DNA from: Jannaschia sp. S6380
Lineage (GTDB): Bacteria > Pseudomonadota > Alphaproteobacteria > Rhodobacterales > Rhodobacteraceae
Direction of reading: 5' to 3'
Length of the DNA stretch: 64,000 nt
Assembly (NCBI RefSeq): GCF_023015695.1
Contig: NZ_JALKAS010000001.1
Span: forward strand, 1,612,001 to 1,676,000
In this document: positions 44,559 to 53,501 of the stretch, in pieces
Layout: each line of letters opens with the position of its first letter
Position numbering within the stretch: position 1 is the first letter of the stretch
Made by a program: the position numbers and the translations under genes
The notes under the pieces: generated by a model
The model's database searches: none
Seen by the model: the letters and a program-made list of their open reading frames with translations, nothing else
What the model was told of the DNA's origin: nothing

Positions 44559-46193
44559 TCAGGAAGACCCGTCCGGCAACGACGCCCCCGGAGAGAGCAT
44601 GCGGCCATCCAGGCGCAGTTCGATCACGGCCGGCGTGCCGCATGTGAGTGCCGCCGAAAGGGCCGGCGCGAACTCATCCTGCGCCGCCACGACCCAGCCC
44701 TGACCGCCATAGGCCCGCGCCAGCGCCGCGAAATCGGGATTGGCCAGGTCCGTCCCCGAAACGCGGCCCGGATAGTGCCGCTCCTGATGCATGCGGATCG
44801 TGCCGTAGCGGCCGTTGTTCGCGACGATGACGATGGGTTTCGCACCGTGCTGGACCGCCGTGGACATCTCGTTGCAGGTCATCTGAAAGCACCCGTCCCC
44901 TGCCAGGCAGACCACCGGGCGGTCGGGATGCGCGAGGCTGGCGGCGATCGCAGCGGGAAAGCCGTAGCCCATGCTGCCCGAGGTTGGGGCCAGCTGCGTA
45001 CCGAACCGCGACCAGCGGTAATAGCGATGCAAGAACGCGGCGTAGTTGCCCGCGCCATTGGTCAGGATCGCATCGTCGGGCAGCGTCGCGTCCAGATGGG
45101 CGATCACCCGTTCCAGCTTGACGGCGCCGGGGGTCGGGACCGGCCGGATCCAGTCCAGATACGCGTCATGGGCTTCGGCCTGGCGGTCGTGCCATCCGGG
45201 CAGATCGTCCTGCCGGTCCGCCAGCGCGGCCACGACGTCGGGCGCCCGTGCCGCGATCGCGATCTCGGGCGTCCAGACGCTGCCCAGCACATCGGGATCG
45301 GGATGGACGTGGATCAGCGGCGGGGCTTTGCCCGTGGGGTCCAGCACCTCATAGCCGCCGGTCGCGATGTCACCCAGCCGTGTGCCCAATGCCAAGATCA
45401 GGTCGGCCCCGCCCAGACGCTTCATCAGGGCGGGGTTCGGGCCGACGTTCAGGTCGCCTGCATAGGCGCGGGATGCGTTGTCGATATAGTCCTGGCGGCG
45501 GAAGGTCACGGCTACCGGCAGGCCGTGCCGCTCGGCCCAGGTCCTGAGATCGCGGGCCGCTTCCGCCGACCAGTGCGGGCCACCGAGCACGACCAGCGGC
45601 GCGCGCGCGCGGCCCAGCCGTTCGATGACGGGCGCCAGGTCGGGGACCGCCTGCACCGGGTCGACCACCGCGGGCCGGTCGGGCACATCCGCCTCGGCCG
45701 ACAGCATGTCCTCGGGCAAGGCCAGCACCACGGGCCCCGGCCGCCCGGACCGGGCGACGGCGAAGGCACGCGCGACGTATTCGGGGATGCGGTCGGTCGC
45801 GTCCACTTCGGCCACCCATTTGACCAGTCCGCCGAAGAAGGCGCGATAGTCCACCTCCTGAAACGCCTCGCGGTCGCGGTGGCCGCGCGCGATCTGGCCG
45901 ACGAAGGCGACAAGGGGCGTCGAATCCTGCCGCGCGATGTGCAGGCCCGCGCTGGCATTCGTCGCGCCGGGGCCGCGGGTTACGAACAGGACGCCGGGCG
46001 CCCCGGTCAGCTTGGCACTCGCCTCCGCCATCATGGCGGCGCCACCCTCCTGCCGGCAGACGACGTTCTCGATCCCGCTGTCATGCAGCCCGTCGAGTGC
46101 GGCCAGGAAGCTCTCGCCCGGGACCGAAAAGACGCGCTGCACGCCTTGTCGCTTCAACTGGTCCGCCAGGATCCGTCCGCCATGCCGCATCAT
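44559..46193 (-). CDS. Thiamine-pyrophosphate enzyme, acetolactate-synthase-like
   Basis: This 544-residue TPP enzyme has the three canonical domains. The catalytic glutamate is Glu49 in VVCRQEGGAAMMAEA; FVTRGPGATNA and a middle domain near residues 190-330 follow. The TPP/Mg motif GDGCFQMTCNEMSTAVQHGAKPIVIVANN is C-terminal. It is near acetolactate synthase, glyoxylate carboligase and benzoylformate-decarboxylase paralogues; the true substrate cannot be told, and no regulatory subunit gene is nearby. Two ATGs in tandem open the gene, with GGAGGGG upstream of the first. Confidence 0.85.
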   Translation of the reverse strand: MMRHGGRILADQLKRQGVQRVFSVPGESFLAALDGLHDSGIENVVCRQEGGAAMMAEASAKLTGAPGVLFVTRGPGATNASAGLHIARQDSTPLVAFVGQIARGHRDREAFQEVDYRAFFGGLVKWVAEVDATDRIPEYVARAFAVARSGRPGPVVLALPEDMLSAEADVPDRPAVVDPVQAVPDLAPVIERLGRARAPLVVLGGPHWSAEAARDLRTWAERHGLPVAVTFRRQDYIDNASRAYAGDLNVGPNPALMKRLGGADLILALGTRLGDIATGGYEVLDPTGKAPPLIHVHPDPDVLGSVWTPEIAIAARAPDVVAALADRQDDLPGWHDRQAEAHDAYLDWIRPVPTPGAVKLERVIAHLDATLPDDAILTNGAGNYAAFLHRYYRWSRFGTQLAPTSGSMGYGFPAAIAASLAHPDRPVVCLAGDGCFQMTCNEMSTAVQHGAKPIVIVANNGRYGTIRMHQERHYPGRVSGTDLANPDFAALARAYGGQGWVVAAQDEFAPALSAALTCGTPAVIELRLDGRMLSPGASLPDGSS

Positions 46194-46255
46194 ACGATGC
46201 CCCTCCGTCTTGCCTGCGGCATCTGAGCCGCAACGGCCGGCGGTTGTCCACCGTG

Positions 46256-46990
46256 TCACCCCAGACCGCGCAGGATCAGGACCGTTGCCGCGACGGCCGC
46301 GAGGCCCAGCGCGACGGGGCGAATGCTGCGACGTGCGACCCGCACCGCCAGAGGACGCACGGCCCAGATGGTCAGCGGGACGGATGGGGCAAGGGCCGCC
46401 GCGAAGATGACATGCCGCGCCCCGATCAGACCGACGAATGCCAGCGCACCGATCGAGACGGTCATGCCGAAGGCAAAGAAGACGTTCTGCGTCGCGGCCG
46501 AACGGCGGGCCTCGACCGAGGCATAGAGGAGCGCCATGGGCGGCGCGCCGATGCCCGTCAGCGTGCCCATGATGCCGGCGGTGGTGCCCGCCGCGAACAG
46601 CGTGCGCCCGCGTATCGGCAGGGCGGGTCCCGCGACCGACAGCAGTACTGCAATCCACACGACGATGCCGATCACCAGAGGCAGGGCGGGCGTTCCGACG
46701 ACGCGCGCGGCGATCCAGGCCGCGATGGCGGCACCGAACGCCCGACCCGCGAAGCCCCATGGCAGGTCCTGGACCACAACCGCCGACCGGTTGGCCCAGA
46801 AAGCGCCAGCCCCTACGCATAGCCCGACGAGCAGGACGGATCCGGGCAGGTATTTGGGTGCGGCCAACGCCACGACGGGGGCGGCGACCATGCCGTATCC
46901 CTGCCCCGTCAGGCGTTGGATCGCCGTGCCCAGAATTACCGCCGCCAGGCAGACAAGCCAGGGCCCCAATCCGGGCAGGAAATCAGTCAA
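46256..46990 (-). CDS. TauE/SafE family anion exporter-like membrane protein
   Basis: This 244-residue integral membrane protein with about 7-8 helices belongs to the TauE/SafE (sulfite exporter) family; the TAIQRLTGQGYGMVAAP and MGTLTGIGAPPMALLYA repeats are typical. These proteins export sulfite, sulfoacetate or other organic anions; the cargo is not known. It overlaps the VOC gene by 8 bases at its start, so the two are probably coupled. The TPP enzyme gene follows on the same strand. Confidence 0.85.
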   Translation of the reverse strand: MTDFLPGLGPWLVCLAAVILGTAIQRLTGQGYGMVAAPVVALAAPKYLPGSVLLVGLCVGAGAFWANRSAVVVQDLPWGFAGRAFGAAIAAWIAARVVGTPALPLVIGIVVWIAVLLSVAGPALPIRGRTLFAAGTTAGIMGTLTGIGAPPMALLYASVEARRSAATQNVFFAFGMTVSIGALAFVGLIGARHVIFAAALAPSVPLTIWAVRPLAVRVARRSIRPVALGLAAVAATVLILRGLG

Positions 46991-47375
46991 GCGTCGCGAT
47001 CTCGATCAAGTTGCCGTCCGGGTCGCGAACATAGAGCGAGGTGATCGGTCCCTGCGCGCCGGTCCGCGCGACGGGTCCGTCCTCGATCGCGACGGCCTGC
47101 CTGCGCAGGTGATCCTGCCATTCACCCAGCGGCATGTCCGTCAGAAAACAGAGATCGGCGCTGCCCGGGCCGGGCCGCGCGGCCTTCGGCTCGAACTCGG
47201 CCCCGGCGCGGTGAAGGTTGATCTTCTGGCGCCCGAAGGCCAAAGCAGTTCGCCGCGTTCCATCAGCTGCGTCGAACCGGTCGATCCGCATGCCCAGCAC
47301 GGTGCGATACCATTCCGCCGTCGCCTCTGGATCAGCAACTGTCAGGACGAGATGATCCAACGCCTCTACCCGCAT
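46983..47375 (-). CDS. VOC (glyoxalase/dioxygenase-like) family protein
   Basis: This 130-residue VOC-fold protein has the two beta-alpha-beta-beta-beta units. Metal-ligand-like residues are in LDHLVLTVADPEATAEWY and the terminal SLYVRDPDGNLIEIATL (E near the end). It resembles glyoxalase/fosfomycin-resistance-like proteins, but resistance cannot be inferred. It overlaps TauE by 8 bases. Confidence 0.87.
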   Translation of the reverse strand: MRVEALDHLVLTVADPEATAEWYRTVLGMRIDRFDAADGTRRTALAFGRQKINLHRAGAEFEPKAARPGPGSADLCFLTDMPLGEWQDHLRRQAVAIEDGPVARTGAQGPITSLYVRDPDGNLIEIATLD

Positions 47376-47444
47376 CCTCGCCCTTCCTCCTGCGCTACGT
47401 CACGCCACCCGGACCCCTGGCGTCGCGGCAGGGGTCCACGGCCG

Positions 47445-48629
47445 TCAGACGCCAGCCGCAACGATCGCGTCGGCCAGCAGGGGTACGGTCGTGGCGTTCA
47501 GGCCGGCAATGTTCATCCGCGAGTCGCCGACCATGTAGACGCCGTGGTCGCGGCGCATGACCTCGACCTGGTCGGGGGTCGCGCCCAACAGCGAGAACAT
47601 GCCCCGATGCGCCGCCAGGAAGCCGAACCTGTCGGAGCCGACGCGGTCGCGCAGGGCGGCGGCCAACTGCTCGCGCAGGCCCAACATCGAATTGCGGACC
47701 TCCTCCAGTTCTGCCGCCCAATCTTCGCGCAACCCGTCGTCGGTCAGGATCATGCTGACGACACGCGCGCCGTGATCGGGCGGGAAGCTGAAGTTCAGCC
47801 GGTTCAGCGACGCCATCGCCCCCTGCGTGACCTTCAGATCGGCCGCCGACGGCGCGATGGCCATCAGAAGACCGGTGCGTTCGCGGTAGATGCCGAAATT
47901 CTTGGAACAGGACGCCGCGATCAACGCCTCGGGCACCTTGGCTACAAGATGGCGAAGGCCCGCGGCATCCTTGTCGAGACCGTCGCCGAACCCCTGATAG
48001 GCGATGTCGACGAAGGGCACGGAACCCTTGGCCACCAACAGGTCCGCCACCCCGTCCCATTGATTCACCGTCAGGTTCGCGCCCGTCGGATTGTGGCAGC
48101 AGCCATGCAGGATCACCACGTCGCCCGCAGCCACTGCGTCCAGATCCTCGCGCATGCCGTCGAAATCGACGCCCCCGGTCTCGGCATCGAAATAGCGGTA
48201 GGTCCGCACCTTCATACCCAGGTATTTCGCGATCGCCGGATGGTTCGGCCATGTCGGGTCCGACAGCCATACCGTGGCGCCAGGCGCGGCCATGCGCACC
48301 AGCTCCAGCCCCTGACGGATGGCGCCGGTGCCGCCGGGCGTCGCGACGCAGGCCAGACGGTCGGCTGGCCGGGCTTCGCCCAGGACGAGCTTCGACAGTG
48401 CCTCGGCGAAGGCCGGATCGCCGGCGAGGCCGGTATAGACCTTCGTCGTCTGCTCCTCGACCAGCCGGCGCTCGGCAGCCTTGACGGCGCGCATCACGGG
48501 CGTGTTGCCGGATGCGTCCTTGTAGACGCCGACGCCCAGGTCGATCTTGTCGTCGCGCGGGTCCTCACGATAGGCGGCCATCAGCGCCAGGATCTTGTCG
48601 GGGGCCTGCGGGGTCAGGGCGGTCAGCAT
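47445..48629 (-). CDS. Aspartate/aromatic aminotransferase
   Basis: This 394-residue class I aminotransferase of the AspC/TyrB group has IDLGVGVYKDASGNTPVM at the N-terminus and LHGCCHNPTGANLT (the PLP Asn). Asp and Tyr lie in VPFVDIAYQGFGDGLD, and the PLP lysine is in SCSKNFGIYRERTG. It exchanges amino groups between aspartate or aromatic amino acids and 2-oxoglutarate. It lies 4 bases past sseA on the same strand, so the pair is likely one operon. Confidence 0.92.
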   Translation of the reverse strand: MLTALTPQAPDKILALMAAYREDPRDDKIDLGVGVYKDASGNTPVMRAVKAAERRLVEEQTTKVYTGLAGDPAFAEALSKLVLGEARPADRLACVATPGGTGAIRQGLELVRMAAPGATVWLSDPTWPNHPAIAKYLGMKVRTYRYFDAETGGVDFDGMREDLDAVAAGDVVILHGCCHNPTGANLTVNQWDGVADLLVAKGSVPFVDIAYQGFGDGLDKDAAGLRHLVAKVPEALIAASCSKNFGIYRERTGLLMAIAPSAADLKVTQGAMASLNRLNFSFPPDHGARVVSMILTDDGLREDWAAELEEVRNSMLGLREQLAAALRDRVGSDRFGFLAAHRGMFSLLGATPDQVEVMRRDHGVYMVGDSRMNIAGLNATTVPLLADAIVAAGV

Positions 48630-48633
48630 CGGG

Positions 48634-49479
48634 TCAGCCTCTCTCGATCACCAGGTCGGGATACATGCCCCACTCGGCCCAGGAACCGTCGTAGAGCGAA
48701 TGGTCCTTATGCCCCAGCCGCGCCAGGGCCAGGTTCAGGATCGCCGCCGTCACGCCCGAACCGCAGGACGTGATCACCGGACGGTCAAGGTCGACCCCCG
48801 CGGCGATGAACGCGCGCGCCAGGTCGGCCCCCTCCTTCATGGTGCCGTCCGCGTCGAACAGCGTCTTGTAGGGAACGTTGTGCGCACCGGGGATGTGGCC
48901 TGCGCGAAGACCGGGCCGCGGTTCGGGCGCGTCACCCCGAAAGCGCGGCGCGCCACGGGCATCCACGATCTGCGCCGTGCCCAGCTTGGCCGCCTGCGCC
49001 ACCTCGGTCACGTCGCGCATCAGGTCGGGGCGCGGGGCCACCGTCATGTGACGGTCGCGGATCGTGGGCTTGTCCGACGTGAGCGGCCGCCCCTCCTCGC
49101 GCCATTTGGGCAGCCCCCCGTCGAGGACGGCGGCCCGCTGGCCGAACAGACGGAACAGCCACCAGACGCGCGCCGCCGAAAAGATGCCCGCGCCGTCGTA
49201 GATGACGACGGTATGCCCGTCGCCCACGCCCAGCTTGCGCATCCGCGACATGAACTTGGCCGCCGGCGGCGCCATATGCGGCAGGGCAGACCGCGCGTCG
49301 CTGACGTCTTCCAGATCGAGGAAGCGCGCTCCCGGGATGTGTCCCTCGGCGTATTCGGCATGCGGATCGCGGTCCATGTCGGGCAGATACCAGGAGGCGT
49401 CGATCACGCGCAGATCGGGCGAGCTCAGGCGCTGGGCGAGCCATCTCGTGGAGACGAGCGTTGCGGGATCGTCGGACAT
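48634..49479 (-). CDS. sseA: 3-mercaptopyruvate sulfurtransferase
   Basis: This 281-residue two-domain rhodanese has the C-terminal active-site loop CGSGVTA (about residue 235), typical of mercaptopyruvate sulfurtransferases rather than thiosulfate rhodanese (CRKGVTA). The N-terminal rhodanese-like domain is inactive, with VIDASWYLP and GHIPGARFLDLEDV. It transfers sulfur from 3-mercaptopyruvate to thiols or cyanide. The aspartate aminotransferase next to it could produce 3-mercaptopyruvate from cysteine, so the two genes make functional sense together. Confidence 0.92.
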   Translation of the reverse strand: MSDDPATLVSTRWLAQRLSSPDLRVIDASWYLPDMDRDPHAEYAEGHIPGARFLDLEDVSDARSALPHMAPPAAKFMSRMRKLGVGDGHTVVIYDGAGIFSAARVWWLFRLFGQRAAVLDGGLPKWREEGRPLTSDKPTIRDRHMTVAPRPDLMRDVTEVAQAAKLGTAQIVDARGAPRFRGDAPEPRPGLRAGHIPGAHNVPYKTLFDADGTMKEGADLARAFIAAGVDLDRPVITSCGSGVTAAILNLALARLGHKDHSLYDGSWAEWGMYPDLVIERG

Positions 49480-49636
49480 GCACGGGGCCTCCCTGGTCTT
49501 GCGCGGCTTAGCCCCCGGCGCGCGCGCGCGCAAGGAAACAGGTCTTGCATAGGCCCCGGCCGGGCATTAGAGGGCGGGCCTTCACGACCGGGCGGACACC
49601 CTTGGAGGCCGCCCACAGACATATTGGAGATATCAC

Positions 49637-50302
49637 ATGGCTAAAGAGATTCCGGATCTCGTGGCTCATGCCCGGACGGGGACAGGCAAGGGGGCCGCTC
49701 GTCAATCCCGGCGCAATGGCATGGTGCCGGGCGTCGTCTATGGCGGCGGTGCCGATCCGCTTCCGATCGAAATCCCGTTCAACGACCTCCTGGCCAAGCT
49801 GAAGGCGGGCCGCTTCCGCGCGACGCTGTGGAACCTGAAGGTCGAGGGGCAGGAGGACGTGCGCGTCATCGCCCGCGACGTTCAGCGCGACGTCGTCAAG
49901 GACCTGCCGACCCACCTGGACCTGATGCGCCTGCGCCGGACCTCGAAGGTCAACCTCTACATCCCGGTGGAGTTCGAGAACGTCGACGGCTGCCCCGGCG
50001 ACAAGCAGGGCGGCGTCCTGACAGTCGTGCGCCCCGAGGTGGAGCTGCGCGTGACCGCCGGCGACATCCCGGAATCGATTACGGTCGATTGCTCGGGGAT
50101 GGAGATCGGCGACACGCTGCACATCTCCGACGTGACGCTGCCCGAAGGTGCCAAGCCGACCATCGACCGCGACTTCGTGCTGGCCAACATGCAGGCGCCT
50201 TCGGGTCTGGCCTCGCAGAAGGACGAGGACGAAGAGGAGGTGACCGAGACCGAGGTCATCAACCAGACCGCCGAAACCGTGGAGGGCGAGGACAAGGAGT
50301 GA
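49637..50302 (+). CDS. rplY: 50S ribosomal protein L25/general stress protein Ctc
   Basis: L25 (221 residues), long form with the C-terminal TL5/Ctc domain, binds 5S rRNA. The N-terminus [42 protein letters not shown] is the L25 core, and the later [35 protein letters not shown] domain is the stress-type extension. The tail is acidic ([12 protein letters not shown]). A strong terminator follows. pth, often its neighbour, lies elsewhere in this window. Confidence 0.95.
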   Translation: MAKEIPDLVAHARTGTGKGAARQSRRNGMVPGVVYGGGADPLPIEIPFNDLLAKLKAGRFRATLWNLKVEGQEDVRVIARDVQRDVVKDLPTHLDLMRLRRTSKVNLYIPVEFENVDGCPGDKQGGVLTVVRPEVELRVTAGDIPESITVDCSGMEIGDTLHISDVTLPEGAKPTIDRDFVLANMQAPSGLASQKDEDEEEVTETEVINQTAETVEGEDKE

Positions 50303-50333
50303 TCCTGTCCGTCTGAGACGTCTTAGAATGCCG

Positions 50334-50368
50334 AAAGGGCGCGGGGATCGACCCCCGCGCCCTTTTTC
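50334..50368 (+). terminator. Terminator after rplY
   Basis: AAAGGGCGCGGGG, a short loop, and CCCCGCGCCCTTT form a long perfect stem running into TTTTT. It lies 32 bases after the rplY stop and is a textbook factor-independent terminator. Confidence 0.85.
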
Positions 50369-50404
50369 ATTTCGCATACGGTGCCGGCCGGTTGGTGGCC
50401 GCAA

Positions 50405-50599
50405 TCACTCCTCCGACGTCACAAGCGCATGACCGCCGCGCACGACCATCTTTCCCGCACCCACGGTGCCCTTCACGGCCGTCTTGCCGACCCAGAGGGT
50501 GCTGTCGACCGTCCGGTCCACGGCCCGCTCGGCCGAGCAGGCCGAAAGCGCGAATGCCAGCAAAAGCACTGCGGGCGCGGTGATACGATTGAGGTTCAT
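50405..50599 (-). CDS. Small lipoprotein, entericidin-like size
   Basis: This 64-residue protein begins MNLNRITAPAVLLLAFALSAC; the lipobox LSAC makes Cys about residue 21 the lipid site, so the mature protein is a ~44-residue lipoprotein. The mature part (SAERAVDRTVDSTLWVGKTAVKGTVGAGKMVVRGG) is Val/Thr/Gly-rich. Its size and type resemble entericidin-like small lipoproteins, but sequence identity is not claimed. AAGGGAAG is the RBS. It is convergent with rplY and divergent from a LysR gene. Confidence 0.75.
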   Translation of the reverse strand: MNLNRITAPAVLLLAFALSACSAERAVDRTVDSTLWVGKTAVKGTVGAGKMVVRGGHALVTSEE

Positions 50600-50768
50600 G
50601 GCAGCTTCCCTTTGGCGTCGTCGGGTGTCGGTTCGCGGTCGGCGACGCGCCGACGGGACCGGATCGGGCGGGTGGGCACGATCATCGATCGGATACATAC
50701 AGCCCGGCATGCCCCCTGAAAAACGAATACGATTAGGGCTTCAGGCGATTATCGGATATGGATGCCGT

Positions 50769-51698
50769 ATGGACCTGACCTTGATACGCACATTCCTGGC
50801 CGTCGCCGATACCGGAAGCTTCGTCGCCGCCTCCTCTCGCCTGTTCGTCACGCAATCGGCCGTCAGCCTGCGGATCCAACGGCTGGAGGACGGGTTGGGC
50901 AAGACGCTGTTCACCCGATCCAAGGCCGGCGTCGCGCTGACCCCTCCCGGTCGGGCGTTCGAACGCTATGCCACGAGCCTGATCAAACTCTGGGAGGAGG
51001 CCCGGCAGCAGGTGGCGGTGCCCGAAGGGTATGAACGTGCGCTGACCATCGGCGCGCAATACTCGCTCTGGCCCCGGCTGGGATTTCGTTGGATCGACGC
51101 AATGCGGGCGGCGGCGCCGGACCTGGCGCTCCGAGCCGAGTTGGGCATGCCGGACCGCCTGACCCGCTTCCTGATCGAGGGCGTCGTACAGGTCGCGCTG
51201 ACATACATGCCGCAGCACCGGCCCGGATTGACCGTAACCCCGGTCATGGCGGACGAACTGATCCTGGTCTCGTCCTTCCCGACCGGGGCCATGGACGAAC
51301 TCGTCGGCGACTACGTGTTCATGGACTGGGGCCCGGAATTCACGCAGGCCCACGCGGTGGGGCTGCCAACCCTGACGCAATCGGGCATCGTGCTCAGCCT
51401 CGGGGCACTGGGGGCGGAATTCATCGCCAGGCGCCGGGCAGCCGCCTATCTCCCCGCCCGCGCGGTCATGGGCCACCTGGATGCCGGCCGCCTGCACCTG
51501 GTGCCCGACGCGCCTCGGTTTCCCTATCCGATCTGGGCGGTTTTCCGCGACGATCTGGACGAGGATCTGTCGCGGATCGCGCGCGAGACCTTGGACACGG
51601 TCGCCGCGCAGGCCGAATCCGTACAGGAAACGGTGCTGGACGAGTTGGCCGATATCAGCGACGCGGACGACGTGCCGCTTCTGGGCGAAGAAGGCTAG
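50769..51698 (+). CDS. LysR family transcriptional regulator
   Basis: This 309-residue LTTR has an N-terminal winged helix-turn-helix (TLIRTFLAVADTGSFVAASSRLFVTQSAVSLRIQRLEDGLGKTLFTR) and an effector domain. The inducer and target genes are unknown. The neighbouring genes are a lipoprotein (divergent) and an oxidoreductase (convergent). Its stop overlaps the oxidoreductase stop by 4 bases. Confidence 0.9.
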   Translation: MDLTLIRTFLAVADTGSFVAASSRLFVTQSAVSLRIQRLEDGLGKTLFTRSKAGVALTPPGRAFERYATSLIKLWEEARQQVAVPEGYERALTIGAQYSLWPRLGFRWIDAMRAAAPDLALRAELGMPDRLTRFLIEGVVQVALTYMPQHRPGLTVTPVMADELILVSSFPTGAMDELVGDYVFMDWGPEFTQAHAVGLPTLTQSGIVLSLGALGAEFIARRRAAAYLPARAVMGHLDAGRLHLVPDAPRFPYPIWAVFRDDLDEDLSRIARETLDTVAAQAESVQETVLDELADISDADDVPLLGEEG

Positions 51699-52678
51699 AC
51701 GGGCCGTCCGCCCGCGGCGGCGTAGGCCATGTCGATCACCTGCTGCGTCCCGCGCGCATCCTCCAGCGTCCAAAGATATGGCGTGCCGTTCCGCGCGGCA
51801 TCCACGAACGCCTCGACCTGCAGGACATATTGGTCCACCCCCGGCCAGGATCGCGAATGCCGGACCCCGTCCCGACCGCGCCAATCCACCTGTGCCTCGC
51901 CGAAGCGGGCGGCGTTGAACGGCGCGTTCAGGCGGATCAGCCCGGCCTCGCCGTGAAACAGCATGAACTGCTCGGGCAATAGGCGCATCGAATTGACCCA
52001 ATGGGCAGTGAAATCCGGAAACCGCGCCGAGACACGGGCGAGCGTGTCGCACCCATTCTCCCAGTCGATATCGGCATGGGTGATCCGCTCGGGTTCCGCC
52101 CCGGTGGCCCAACGTGTGGCGCCATAGGTATAGACACCGATGTCCGGCAAAGCCCCGCCGCCGGTCGCAGCCGCGTTGCGGATGTTCCCCGGATCGGCCG
52201 AATTGTCGTAGGTGAACACCCCTTCCACATGGCGCAGACGCCCGATCGCACCGTCGCGTAGCAGGTCGCGGACGAAATGCCATTGGGGGTGATGCACGAT
52301 CATGTACGCTTCGGCACATAGACGGCCGCTGGCGTCGCGCGCCGCGATTAGGGGTGCGATCTCGTCGGCATGCATGGCGACCGGCTTCTCGACCAGAACG
52401 TGCTTGCCGGCCTCCAGCGCGCGGATGGCCCATTCGACATGCATCGTGTGCGGCAGAGGGATGTAGACGGCGTCGATCTCCGGCGCATCCAGCAGGGCCG
52501 CGTAATCGCGATGCACGGCGAGGTCGGGAACCCGGTCGCGAAAGGCTGCCGCCTTGTCGGGTGCGCGCGTGGCCAAGGCCGACAGGCGGCTGCCACGCGC
52601 AAGGTGCAGCGCCGGCGCCATTTCACGGCGTGCGAAAGACGATGCCCCCAGGATGCCCCATCGGATCGCATCGGTCAT
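51695..52678 (-). CDS. Gfo/Idh/MocA family oxidoreductase
   Basis: This 327-residue NAD(P)-dependent sugar-type oxidoreductase has the Rossmann loop RWGILGASSFARREM and the conserved KHVLVEKPVA with the catalytic lysine. The GGGALPDIGVYTYG region is near residue 170. The substrate (a polyol, sugar or inositol) is unknown. The start follows GGGAAGGGGGGC. Confidence 0.88.
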   Translation of the reverse strand: MTDAIRWGILGASSFARREMAPALHLARGSRLSALATRAPDKAAAFRDRVPDLAVHRDYAALLDAPEIDAVYIPLPHTMHVEWAIRALEAGKHVLVEKPVAMHADEIAPLIAARDASGRLCAEAYMIVHHPQWHFVRDLLRDGAIGRLRHVEGVFTYDNSADPGNIRNAAATGGGALPDIGVYTYGATRWATGAEPERITHADIDWENGCDTLARVSARFPDFTAHWVNSMRLLPEQFMLFHGEAGLIRLNAPFNAARFGEAQVDWRGRDGVRHSRSWPGVDQYVLQVEAFVDAARNGTPYLWTLEDARGTQQVIDMAYAAAGGRPV

Positions 52679-52727
52679 GCCGCCCCCCTTCCCGTCGCGA
52701 ACCATCGTGGCAAGACGCCGCAGGCCG

Positions 52728-52997
52728 TCATTTCAACTGACTGTCCTTGCTGCCCCGCCGGTTGATGCCGGCGCGGGGCGTGTTGCGGTCGTCGCGACCC
52801 GTCTGGCAGTCGACGCACAGCTTGACGCCCGGAACGGCAGCGCGGCGTGCCTCGGGGATCGGCTCCTCGCATTCGGCGCAATGGGTGAAGCTCTCGCCGG
52901 ACGGACCCGACCGGGCCCGCATCCGCGCCAGTTCGTCGGCGATCGATGCTTCGATCTGCTCGCTGACCGCGCCGTCCTTCGCCCAACCGCCTGCCAT
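52728..52997 (-). CDS. DksA/TraR C4-type zinc-finger protein
   Basis: This 89-residue protein has a four-cysteine zinc finger (CAECEEPIP ... LCVDCQ) after a helix rich in charged residues (SEQIEASIADELARMRAR). Members of the DksA/TraR group bind RNA polymerase or are of unknown role; the short size fits the YbiI/YkvK-like type. It is the neighbour of DUF1428 on the same strand, about 55 bases downstream of that gene. Confidence 0.85.
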   Translation of the reverse strand: MAGGWAKDGAVSEQIEASIADELARMRARSGPSGESFTHCAECEEPIPEARRAAVPGVKLCVDCQTGRDDRNTPRAGINRRGSKDSQLK

Positions 52998-53050
52998 CTC
53001 CGAGCCCTCCTGCATATCAATCTGCGCCGACACCCGGCGGTGGGCAAGCC

Positions 53051-53410
53051 TCAGCGGCGGAGTTCCACCACCGGGGCGAAACCGCCATAGATCATACGCT
53101 TTCCGTCGAACGGCATCTCGGCCATGTCCGGCGCGAAATCGGGCGCCATCATCTTCGCGTTCGCGGCGTCGTGCGTCGCCTTGTCGGGCCATTCGATCCA
53201 CGAAAACACGACCGTCTCGCCCGGTTTGGCCTTCACGGCCATCGGGAAGGACGTGACCTCGCCATCGGGTACCTCGTCGCCCCAGGTCTCGATCTGCGCC
53301 AGCGCGCCCATCGGCTTGAAGATGACCTCCCAAGCCTCGCGCGCATGGGCGATGAACTCATCCTTTCGATCATTCGAAACGGCGGCGACGAAACCGGCAT
53401 AGTAACTCAT
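53051..53410 (-). CDS. DUF1428 family protein
   Basis: This 119-residue protein matches the DUF1428 family (YGFVAAV ... FIAHAREAWEVIFKPMGALAQIETWGDEVPDGEVTSFPMAVKAKPGETVVFSWIEWPDKATHD), a ferredoxin-like (dimeric alpha-beta barrel) fold. Function is unknown. It lies between rpoH and the DksA-like gene on the same strand. Confidence 0.85.
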   Translation of the reverse strand: MSYYAGFVAAVSNDRKDEFIAHAREAWEVIFKPMGALAQIETWGDEVPDGEVTSFPMAVKAKPGETVVFSWIEWPDKATHDAANAKMMAPDFAPDMAEMPFDGKRMIYGGFAPVVELRR

Positions 53411-53501
53411 GGCATCCTCCGTGATTGCGAGGGCGAGCCTAGCACGGAAACGGGCCGCCCCCTTGCAGAAACGGCCCGAAGCGATGCAACGGCGCCAGGC
53501 G

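Noticed and set aside
44248..44703. Proline-rich 151-codon open frame after pgeF
   Set aside because: Different frame from the small SD-preceded gene; low complexity, and it runs into the opposing TPP enzyme gene.
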